Source of the DNA: an uncultured Prevotellaceae bacterium
Lineage (GTDB): Bacteria; Bacteroidota; Bacteroidia; Bacteroidales; Bacteroidaceae
Length of the DNA: 64,000 nucleotides
Direction: 5' to 3'
Assembly (NCBI GenBank): GCA_937900485.1
Contig: CALCEL010000109.1
Location: 1-64,000, forward strand
Shown here: positions 26,118 to 33,714 of the stretch, piece after piece
Layout: every line of letters begins with the position of its first letter
How positions within the stretch are numbered: position 1 is the first letter of the stretch
The notes under the pieces: model-generated
Told to the model about the DNA's origin: nothing
The model's database searches: none
The model's input: the letters and a program-made list of their open reading frames with translations, nothing else
Program-made: the position numbers and the translations under genes

Positions 26118-27454
26118 TGAGGCAGGATTGGACAGACCGACTTCGCTCACGAATGGATGATTATCAGGAGACAGTGCCTGACGATTTGTGGGATAGGATT
26201 GAGACTTCCTTGCCGGTTGAGAGGAAAAAGACATTATGGATGTCCTCTTACAATCGGTGGTTGTCTGCGGCTGCTGTTTTGACTGTGGTGGCGGGTGTCG
26301 GATATATTACTCTGTTTTCTGATAAAGAGACAGAATTGTTATCTGATAATGGAAAATTGTCAGACGATGTGTCGTATACACAAACGAAAGATGTTGATCA
26401 TGATGTTGATAATCGTCTTGCGGTTCAAGACGGTAATGGTGACAAGGTGCGTGAGATGTCGACTCTCTCTGAGAGAAACGGTGAGTCTGGACACGTGAAT
26501 CATTCTGAAAATGTAGTGGGGAAGACGAGAGGTGGTAGAAAGTTTGCAGAAGACAGTGATGGCGCGAAAAACGCCTTAGCGGTTGTTTCCGCAGATAACT
26601 CTTCCGTGACATCTGTACCTGAGGAAAAGAAGGAGTACACCCACCGGCAGACCTCTGGTGAGAGAACTGAAGATAAGCGTGAGTCAGATGTTATAAAGAA
26701 TAACATTCCGACGAATAAAGATTTGATTACGAGAGAACGAAAGAATAATCCGTATCATGAGATGGATGATTATTCTAAAGAATATAAGCGTGGACGTATG
26801 CGTCGCGTGAGAAACGTGAATGTCGGCTTGTATGCGATGAACGGTTCTTCCGGAGAGAATGTGGGCAATGGAATATATATGACCTCGGACATGCAGAAAT
26901 GGTATCAGGGTCATATGGCGAATACACGTGTGACAGCTACTGGCACTAAGATGCTGGATTTTGATGAGGCTACTCATCATAGTGCTCCTATATCTTATGG
27001 TTTGTCTGTCGCAATGTCTTTGACAGATAAATTGTCCTTGTCTACAGGATTGGTATACTCTAAACTGAAGTCTGACTATAAGAAAGTTATATTCAGTGAG
27101 AACTTCAGTTCCGAGCAACGTCTCATATATCTTGGTGTTCCTTTGTCTGTTAATTATACATTCTGGAGAAGTAATAACTTTAGTGCATACGCATCAGTTG
27201 GTGGACAAGTGGACTTTAATGTCAGTGCTGAATTAGAATCTAACGGAACGACACAAGATGTTGATAAGGACAACGCACAGTTCTCTGCAAAATTGAATGT
27301 GGGATTACAATATAACATATTGAAGAATCTTGGATTCTACATTGAACCTGGAGTGAGGTATTACTTTGACAATAAGAGTGCTGTGGATAATTATTTCAAA
27401 GAGAAACCAACAAATTTCAGTCTTCAGCTCGGATTACGATATAATATTAAGTGA
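26114..27454 (+). CDS. Membrane-anchored protein with C-terminal beta-barrel domain, possible anti-sigma partner
   Basis: The 446-residue product has three parts. Residues 1-45 are cytoplasmic-like (WTDRLRSRMDDYQETVPDDL, then DRIETSLP). Residues 46-68 form one membrane helix (WLSAAAVLTVVAGVGYITLF). A long polar, low-complexity linker runs to about 270. The last 160 residues are amphipathic beta strands (SYGLSVAMSLTDKLSLSTGL, LGVPLSVNYTFW, VGLQYNILKNLGFYIEPGVR) ending in LGLRYNIK, as in outer-membrane beta-barrel domains of the PorT-like group. The start overlaps the sigma factor gene, as an anti-sigma gene would. How one chain can carry an inner-membrane helix and a barrel is unclear. Confidence 0.78.
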   Translation: MMRQDWTDRLRSRMDDYQETVPDDLWDRIETSLPVERKKTLWMSSYNRWLSAAAVLTVVAGVGYITLFSDKETELLSDNGKLSDDVSYTQTKDVDHDVDNRLAVQDGNGDKVREMSTLSERNGESGHVNHSENVVGKTRGGRKFAEDSDGAKNALAVVSADNSSVTSVPEEKKEYTHRQTSGERTEDKRESDVIKNNIPTNKDLITRERKNNPYHEMDDYSKEYKRGRMRRVRNVNVGLYAMNGSSGENVGNGIYMTSDMQKWYQGHMANTRVTATGTKMLDFDEATHHSAPISYGLSVAMSLTDKLSLSTGLVYSKLKSDYKKVIFSENFSSEQRLIYLGVPLSVNYTFWRSNNFSAYASVGGQVDFNVSAELESNGTTQDVDKDNAQFSAKLNVGLQYNILKNLGFYIEPGVRYYFDNKSAVDNYFKEKPTNFSLQLGLRYNIK

Positions 27455-27556
27455 TGTATAGCACACGGAACCGTATCATGTTATTGTCTTGTTGACTACG
27501 AGGCAATGACATGTCGATGTGGCTGTTAGTCTTTTCCCCTTGTTAATTGATTACTC

Positions 27557-28879
27557 ATGCTTCGGTTATTAGTTAATTCCTATACTTGTTGTCCCAATAT
27601 GGGAAGTGAGCCTGGTATGGGATGGAACTGGATTATAAGTTTGTCCAAATATTGTGATGTTTATGTAATAACAGAAAGCGAGTATCGTCGTCAGATTGAG
27701 GAATGGTGTGGGTCCAATCCCGAACAGTCAGCCAATCTGCATTTCTTCTGGAATACCATAGGTGGAGATGACAATGCTCTTTGTGATAAAATCAGAAAGA
27801 TGTGTTGGAATCAGGGTGATTGGCGTTTTTACCGTTATTACAAGAAATGGCAAAAGGACACCGCTGCTATTGCCAGAGATATTATAAGAGGTGTCTATCC
27901 TGATGACTCTTATAACAAGCCGTCGTCACATGTGAAAATCGATATCCTTCATCAGTTAAACATGATCGGATTTCGAGAGCCCGGATATCTTTGGGAAGTG
28001 AGTAGGGAGACGGGTGTCCCTTTTGTGTGGGGACCGGTGGATGCAAAAGAAGGTTTCCCGATGTCGTATGTGGAAGGGGCTCCGGTAAAGAATATTCTTT
28101 TCTTACATGTAAAGAATATTATAACAAAAATTCAGCTGCTGTTCGATAAAAGGGTACGTTGTGCTGCCAATCGGGCAAGTATTATTTTTAGTGCGACATC
28201 AAATTCCGCGTTATCATTCAGAAAGTATTTAAATAAAACATCCACAATGATGAATGAAACGGGGTGTTCCTTTGATCATAATAATATCGACACGTTTGAG
28301 TTTAATCATAGTTCACCAAAGGACGAAAAATCTCGTGATACCTTTAGATTACTATGGGTTGGAAAATTTGACTTCAGAAAACAGCTCCAGTTAGCTATCA
28401 GGTGTATGTCGTTGCTTTCCGACAAACAGATTGAATTACACATTGTTGGAAGTGGGAATGCGGATAAGTATAAGGAAGAGGTCAGAGAACTGAACATGTC
28501 AGAACGTATAATGTGGCGTGGACAACTCTCGCATGAGAAAGTGCAAAGAGCCATGTGTGAGTCTGATTTGTTGTTTTTCACTTCAGTTGCGGAAGGAACA
28601 CCTCATGTTGTATTGGAGGCATTATCAAATGGCCTGCCTGTGTTGTGTTTTGACACATGTGGGCAGGGAGACAGTGTCGACTCCTCCGTAGGCATTAAGA
28701 TTCCGTTGACCAATCCGTCACAAAGCGTGTGTGACTTCGCTGAAAAGATATCGTACCTTTATACACATCCGGAAGAACTTAAACGTATGTCCTTAAATTG
28801 TAGAAAGCGCGCGGAAGAGTTATCTTGGGACAATAAGGCAAGGCAGGTCATCGAAGCATATCAACGTATCTTACGTTAA
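27557..28879 (+). CDS. Glycosyltransferase family 4
   Basis: The 440-residue protein is a GT4 enzyme. It starts MLRLLVNSYTCCPNMGSEPG, with the GSEPGMGW loop near residue 17. The C-terminal Rossmann half has FRLLWVGKFDFRKQLQLAIR, IELHIVGSGNADKYKEEV and VAEGTPHVVLEALSNGLPVL with the E-x7-E donor-binding motif. It is longer at the N-terminus than the enzyme at 23987. It stands alone, 100 bp after the barrel protein, and is followed by a 1.1-kb gap. It may belong to the same surface polysaccharide or to LPS core synthesis. Confidence 0.88.
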   Translation: MLRLLVNSYTCCPNMGSEPGMGWNWIISLSKYCDVYVITESEYRRQIEEWCGSNPEQSANLHFFWNTIGGDDNALCDKIRKMCWNQGDWRFYRYYKKWQKDTAAIARDIIRGVYPDDSYNKPSSHVKIDILHQLNMIGFREPGYLWEVSRETGVPFVWGPVDAKEGFPMSYVEGAPVKNILFLHVKNIITKIQLLFDKRVRCAANRASIIFSATSNSALSFRKYLNKTSTMMNETGCSFDHNNIDTFEFNHSSPKDEKSRDTFRLLWVGKFDFRKQLQLAIRCMSLLSDKQIELHIVGSGNADKYKEEVRELNMSERIMWRGQLSHEKVQRAMCESDLLFFTSVAEGTPHVVLEALSNGLPVLCFDTCGQGDSVDSSVGIKIPLTNPSQSVCDFAEKISYLYTHPEELKRMSLNCRKRAEELSWDNKARQVIEAYQRILR

Positions 28880-29972
28880 GAATTCAAGTCTGTACGTCGA
28901 ACATGATACACACAATCTCAAATCTTATGTCATGAAGCATGTTATGGGATTGTGCTAACGTTAAGTAGTGTTAGCTGTTTGGAGACTCTTTTATGGATAA
29001 CAGATTGTTGTTTATGCCTGGCTGATAACATATCTGTTTCAGTCTGATTTTTTTACTGACACGCAAGTCTATTGTTTATAAGTATACTTGCTTGCGCTGG
29101 TCGCACAGTCTTTCGTTTTATCCTTCAATTATCACTAATCACATAAAACCGGACAGCAAAAGAGTAACTCGTCTGTTACCAGATTTCCAATCCGAACCCA
29201 AATTTTCACTGTCCGTAATTCCTCTTTTTTCATTGACGTGTGTTCACGAAAAAATGACTTGGCGTATTTTTTCGTGGTTTATTTGAGCTCTGAAAATCTT
29301 AGGTTAGGGCGTTGAAAAGTTCAGGTTAGGATTTTGAAGAGTTCAGACCTGTTTGTAGAATATATCCTAATCTGAGAATTTCAAAAAAGAGACCTAAAGT
29401 TTTTGGAATCTTTGTATTAAGATTATCAATGATTTAACCTGTTTTTTGACAAAAACAGTCATAGGAAATTTGGTGATACACCAAATTGTCCGTTTTTCCT
29501 CTCTATATTTTTTGTTTCACGTGTTTGTGAATTTCATTCATGTTACAGCAATCACCACTGATCAGCGTATGGTAAGTGAGAGACTTTGAAAGAGCATCTC
29601 CTTCGTCTGTTCCCGTAAATATGATATGGAATGTGTGTGAAACGGACGGTCACAATAAGTGTGATAAAATCAGAAGTGTGCGGCTTGTTAATGTCCTAAT
29701 TGTGAGATTGATGTGAGAGCATAGTGGCTCACGTTAGAATTCTCGGAAAAACAACTGGCATACTACGCATGGGTGGTAAGATTCATATGCTCGTTCACCT
29801 TAATGCGAAGTCATGTTTTCAATCGGCCTCACACTCGATGGTCTTTTATAAATTCGCACTTCCCTTGGCGTAAGATATATAATGTCGGATACGCCAGTCA
29901 TAATTGTTTTAATATCAGACAATCATGTTGTGTCGTGAAGGCGAGCTAAAGATAGTTTAAAGTCATATCCTG
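28880..29972. other. Intergenic region before the UpxY-like gene
   Basis: About 1.1 kb without a supported gene. It contains copy 2 of the dispersed element (29178-29474) and, right after it, a perfect 9-bp palindrome. I see nothing definite from 29530 to 29972; no degraded transposase or RNA gene is visible. Confidence 0.65.
29178..29474 (+). repeat. Dispersed ~298-bp intergenic element, copy 2
   Basis: Bounded by ACCAGATTTCC (29178) and GGAAATTTGGT (29464-29474), an 11-bp terminal inverted repeat with one mismatch. TCTTAGGTTAGG (29297-29308) sits 119-120 nt from the left end, as in the other copies. The facing arm is CCTAATCTGAGA, less perfect than in copies 1 and 3. The right end runs into AATTTGGTG-ATA-CACCAAATT (29467-29487), a perfect inverted repeat that the other copies show only in degenerate form. 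Confidence 0.85.
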
Positions 29973-30824
29973 TCAGATTTCAGTCCATCGTTGCACGAAT
30001 GACAATGTAGTCTGCGACTTTATTTGTGGCAGAAGAGTTTCAATCTCCTTTCTTGTTTTAGCGTAATTGTCTTTGTCTTTCAAGAGCTTATAGCTTACGT
30101 TCAATAAAGCGAGCACCTTTACCTGCGCGTTTTTTGTGTCTGTGGTCAACTCAGAGAATCGTCTTGTGAAAGTCAGTACCGGAGCTATTTCGTTTTGAGT
30201 AAGGTTTTTGTCTGACAGACCCACAATCCTCTCTAATCTCTGTATATAGCTGTCTAAATGTTTGTATAGATGTTTACCGTCCTTTCCGTATTTCAGGATT
30301 TGAAGGTACTCAGGCTCAATCTCTAGAGTGTTGACAGCTAATACGTTACTGAGGCTGATGACGACGCGCCCGCCTTCCTTACCCTTTTGTGTCATTAAAA
30401 CACCTTCCAGTCCGCTGAATTTTCCGCCGATGATGCGTACGTGGTCACCCTTCTCCAACTCGATTTCTTCAGGTTTGATGAACGGAACCTCTTGTCCGTT
30501 ATAGAATTTAATGGCCTTTTGAAACATCTCCATCTGTTTGTCAGATATAGTGACAGGTGTGGCGTTAGCGTTTCCGGACAAAGGCTTGTGATTATATAAT
30601 ACGTGAAGGCGGTAGAGTGGTCTGTCCTTGCAAAAATCCCTGGCGGTTTCGTAATCGGAATTGACGAACACAAAATTGAAAACGATAGGTCGTTCAATTC
30701 TTTTTGATTGATTGTTGACAGTTCTCAGAATAGTGTGAGTCGGTAGAAAAAAGTTTATTCCAGCTTCTTTCAATTCATTTCTCACAGAGAGTGAGAGAGT
30801 CGGGGATTTTAGAACATACCACAT
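29973..30824 (-). CDS. UpxY-like NusG-family transcription antiterminator with C-terminal extension
   Basis: NusG paralogues of the UpxY type bind RNA polymerase and let it read through the long leaders of capsule operons in Bacteroides. The 283-residue product has an NGN domain (residues 1-115) starting MWYVLKSPT, with FFLPTHTILRTVN and RPIVFNFVFV, and a KOW motif at 125-150 (KGDHVRIIGGKFSGLEGVLM). About 100 extra, mostly helical residues follow, whereas plain UpxY proteins end soon after KOW. The frame runs up to 30920, but the promoter at 30842-30870 lies inside that stretch, so the ATG at 30824 is the start. It faces away from the polysaccharide locus, about 5 kb past its end. Confidence 0.85.
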   Translation of the reverse strand: MWYVLKSPTLSLSVRNELKEAGINFFLPTHTILRTVNNQSKRIERPIVFNFVFVNSDYETARDFCKDRPLYRLHVLYNHKPLSGNANATPVTISDKQMEMFQKAIKFYNGQEVPFIKPEEIELEKGDHVRIIGGKFSGLEGVLMTQKGKEGGRVVISLSNVLAVNTLEIEPEYLQILKYGKDGKHLYKHLDSYIQRLERIVGLSDKNLTQNEIAPVLTFTRRFSELTTDTKNAQVKVLALLNVSYKLLKDKDNYAKTRKEIETLLPQIKSQTTLSFVQRWTEI

Positions 30825-30841
30825 AAATCTTTTTTTGTTTA

Positions 30842-30870
30842 CAAAGATAGTTATAAATAATCGGAATATG
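30842..30870 (-). promoter_or_regulatory. Promoter of the UpxY-like gene
   Basis: On the minus strand TTG (30870-30868) is followed after 18 bp by TATCTTTG (30849-30842), an exact Bacteroidota -7 box. Transcription would begin near 30835, about 10 nt before the ATG at 30824, which rules out the longer reading frame. Confidence 0.7.
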
Positions 30871-30927
30871 CAATTTTCCCCGATAATACTATGTGATAAT
30901 TTTATAAGTTTACTATACACTTTTTAA

Positions 30928-32019
30928 ATGAGGAAAAAACACGTGATACTATTTGTTAGTCTTGTGACACTAGTGATACTGTCTGTGATGTTCAGAGCAG
31001 TATGGGTTGCTGCAGGAGCGACTCCGAAAGGAGTTAGGCTTGAGAGATGTAGGAAGTCTGGTCATTGGCATGACGGTTCTTTTGTAAACGAAGAACCTAC
31101 GCGTATGATGACCGGTGACAGTAATCTGTTCGAGACATTTATGGCATTTTTGTTCAATAAGGAGAAAGGTTTGTCTCCGTCAGATTTTTTGCTCACCAAT
31201 AAGACAGTTTTAAAATATCTTGAAAGAGATAAAGACGTTGTTGTATGGCTTGGGCATTCATCTCTTTTCATTCAGATGAACGGAAAACGTTTTTTGTTTG
31301 ACCCCGTGTTAACCAACCGTTTACCAGTCAGTTTGTTCATGCGTCCTTTCAAAGGCTCCGACGTGTACACTCCTGATGATATTCCTGCGGTCGACTATCT
31401 GGTTATAACTCATGACCACTGGGATCATTTGGACTACGAGACCATCAAAGAGCTCAAGGATAGGGTTGGTGCCGTTTATTGTCCGTTAGGTGTGGGCCAG
31501 CATTTCGAGTATTGGGGATATGAGAATGAGAAGATATGTGAGATGAATTGGAATGACAGTGTCTCGTTGGACAGTGGCCTGACACTCCATTGTCTGCCGA
31601 GCAGACATTTCTCAGGACGTCTGCTTGCGCGCAACAAGACATTATGGGCAAGTTTCCTTATTGACGGGAAGAAACGCATCTTCGTGTCTGGTGACGGCGG
31701 TTATGACGGTAGGTTCCGTCGGCTCGGTGAGAGATTCAAAAACATCGACTTGGCTGTTATGGAAAATGGGCAGTATGATAATAACTGGAAGCATATACAC
31801 TCTTTGCCGTCAGAGTTGCCAAAGGAAATCAAAGAGTTAGGTGCTGAGAGAGTGATGACCTATCATAATTCCAAATATGCTTTGGCACATCATAGCTGGA
31901 AGGCACCACTCGACAGCATTTGGAACAATGCAATAAAATACGACATTAACTTATTAGTGCCAAGCATTGGCATGAGTGTTGACTTGGATGACTATGACAA
32001 TTTCGAGAAATGGTGGTGA
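30928..32019 (+). CDS. MBL-fold metal-dependent hydrolase (UlaG/NAPE-PLD-like)
   Basis: The 363-residue protein has one N-terminal membrane anchor (HVILFVSLVTLVILSVMF) and a metallo-beta-lactamase fold. It shows VWLGHSSLFIQMNGKRFLFD, the metal motif THDHWDHLDYE (HxHxDH, His at about 157, 159 and 162), then PSRHFSGR, FVSGDGGYDG and MTYHNSKYALAHH for the remaining ligands. The pattern matches N-acyl-phosphatidylethanolamine phospholipase D-like hydrolases, which cut phospholipids, but the substrate here is unknown. It likely acts at the periplasmic side of the membrane. It is divergent from the UpxY-like gene with a 100-bp shared promoter region. Confidence 0.88.
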   Translation: MRKKHVILFVSLVTLVILSVMFRAVWVAAGATPKGVRLERCRKSGHWHDGSFVNEEPTRMMTGDSNLFETFMAFLFNKEKGLSPSDFLLTNKTVLKYLERDKDVVVWLGHSSLFIQMNGKRFLFDPVLTNRLPVSLFMRPFKGSDVYTPDDIPAVDYLVITHDHWDHLDYETIKELKDRVGAVYCPLGVGQHFEYWGYENEKICEMNWNDSVSLDSGLTLHCLPSRHFSGRLLARNKTLWASFLIDGKKRIFVSGDGGYDGRFRRLGERFKNIDLAVMENGQYDNNWKHIHSLPSELPKEIKELGAERVMTYHNSKYALAHHSWKAPLDSIWNNAIKYDINLLVPSIGMSVDLDDYDNFEKWW

Positions 32020-32129
32020 CGTGTTGTCGTTGCCTATCATGTGGCGATCAACAATAACTTGTGGTGTATTTTGACACAAAATATACGGCAGTTTAGTCAA
32101 AGTATTTGAAAATGCTAAAAAAACGTTTT

Positions 32130-32163
32130 TTTGTTGCCATTAAATAAAAAAACGCTATCTTTG
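32130..32163 (+). promoter_or_regulatory. Promoter of the BspA-like gene
   Basis: TTTG/TTG at 32130-32136 is followed after about 19 bp by TATCTTTG at 32156-32163, a full match to the Bacteroidota -33/-7 pattern. The leader to the ATG at 32269 is about 100 nt. Confidence 0.7.
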
Positions 32164-32268
32164 CAACCTAGTGAGAATATGTGTACAATGAAAATATGTC
32201 GACCCCTTAGGTCAAAGTGTGAATAGCTGATTTCAAGAGTGGTGGACGTATCTTTTAATGGATTGAAT

Positions 32269-33570
32269 ATGAAATACGTTAAACTATTATTGACAAGTGT
32301 TTTCTTTTTGTCGTCACTCGGATTGTGGAGTTATGATTTCTCTGTGAACGGGAAGTATTATAATATCACTAATCGTGAGACCAATGAGGTGGAGATTACT
32401 AACAACGGTAATAGCACTTCAATGAATTCAACATACACTGAGGATTTAGAGATTCCTAAAGCTGTGACACGTCTCAATGTCACTTACAAGGTGACGGGAA
32501 TCGGCGCAAAAGCTTTCAGATACTGTACCAAGCTGACGTCGGTCACAATGCCGAATACCGTCAAGTACATTGGTGAGGCGGCGTTTGAGTATTGCACTGG
32601 CTTGTTGTCTGTGTCCTTCTCTGACTCGTTAGAGAGTGTCGGTACGAACGCCTTTGATGAGTGCCAGTCGCTTGAGTCTGTCGTCCTGCCTGAGTCTGTG
32701 ACTACAATGGGCAACAGTGTGTTCTGGAGCTGCTCGTCTCTCACCTCTGTCAAACTGCCGAGTAGACTGAAGGCTATTGAGAGCAGAACGTTCTCAAGTT
32801 GCCGCGCGTTGAAGACTATTGTCATTCCGGACTCAGTGACGGAGATTAAGGAGTGGGCGTTCTCCAACTGCTCAAATCTGTCATCCGTCAAGTTCCCGGA
32901 CTCGCTGCGAGTGATAGGACGTAACTCGTTCTGGACTTGCCGATCCCTGAAGTCCGTCGAGATCCCTAAAGGAGTGACGTCAATAGGTCTCAGGGCTTTC
33001 GGCAACACAAAAAAACTCAGTTCAATAAATGTGGACTCCGAAAACGAGAAATACAAGTCGCTGGATGGCGTGTTGTATAACAAGTATGTGACTGAGCTTA
33101 TACAATATCCAGCTAATATGCCGGAGCTTTGGTATAAAATACCTGCGTCGGTCAAGAGACTGAGCAGTAAGGCGTTTTATGACTGCCAAAACCTGGAGAC
33201 TCTGATAATTCCTGAGTCTATCCAGAGTGTCGATACATTCGCCATTGCCGAGTGTGCCAACCTGAAATACATATTCTGTCTTAATGAGGAGCCATTGTCA
33301 TTCAGCGTGGAGCCTTTCAGCGGAGATTATATTTCTGATTGTACACTGTTCGTGCCGGAGAACAGTATTGAGGCATATCAGCAGGCTGAGTATTGGAAAG
33401 AATTCAAGCAGGTGTTGGCGCTTGATGACCCTCTTGCCGTTTCTGACGTTAAGGAGGACGAGAACGAGTCTCCGTATGTCTATACTTTGGATGGCAGGAG
33501 AGTGCTGTTGTCTGATATCAAAGAGAATTGTATATACATAAAAGACGGCAAGAAATATATTATGAGGTGA
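32269..33570 (+). CDS. BspA-like leucine-rich repeat surface protein
   Basis: The 433-residue product begins with a signal peptide (MKYVKLLLTSVFFLSSLGLW). From about residue 75 to 290 it has repeated TpLRR/LRR_5 units of about 23 residues, such as IGAKAFRYCTKLTSVTMPNT and IGEAAFEYCTGLLSVSFSDS, the repeat of Treponema and BspA-type adhesins. The end, VYTLDGRRVLLSDIKEN then IYIKDGKKYIMR, looks like the short C-terminal tail common in secreted Bacteroidales proteins and may be a sorting signal (inference). An in-frame ATG at 32239 would place ten polar residues before the signal, so 32269 is chosen. Likely surface-exposed binding protein. Confidence 0.88.
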   Translation: MKYVKLLLTSVFFLSSLGLWSYDFSVNGKYYNITNRETNEVEITNNGNSTSMNSTYTEDLEIPKAVTRLNVTYKVTGIGAKAFRYCTKLTSVTMPNTVKYIGEAAFEYCTGLLSVSFSDSLESVGTNAFDECQSLESVVLPESVTTMGNSVFWSCSSLTSVKLPSRLKAIESRTFSSCRALKTIVIPDSVTEIKEWAFSNCSNLSSVKFPDSLRVIGRNSFWTCRSLKSVEIPKGVTSIGLRAFGNTKKLSSINVDSENEKYKSLDGVLYNKYVTELIQYPANMPELWYKIPASVKRLSSKAFYDCQNLETLIIPESIQSVDTFAIAECANLKYIFCLNEEPLSFSVEPFSGDYISDCTLFVPENSIEAYQQAEYWKEFKQVLALDDPLAVSDVKEDENESPYVYTLDGRRVLLSDIKENCIYIKDGKKYIMR

Positions 33571-33714
33571 TCTTGTTCGCAATAAGTTTTTTTTATTGAC
33601 AAAAAAATAGCAATTTTGCGGTTGTATTAATGCTTTGCTGACATATAGCGAGTTCTTTCTTTGTGGGAGGAACGGTGTGTGTCGTAAGTGGACGTGTATT
33701 TATAAATAGAAGAA

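Noticed and set aside
29092..29286. Open frame over the left part of element copy 2 (and a similar one at 44386-44601)
   Set aside because: The shared peptide SLSxIPLFSLT comes from DNA similarity of the element; the upstream parts are unrelated and frame is not kept at the left end of copy 1.
29513..29523. TGTTTCACGTG resembling parS
   Set aside because: The right half (TTTGTG) does not match AAACA; 11 of 16 positions is too weak to call without ParB data.
32239..32268. Upstream in-frame start for the BspA-like gene
   Set aside because: It would put ten polar residues before a clear signal peptide.
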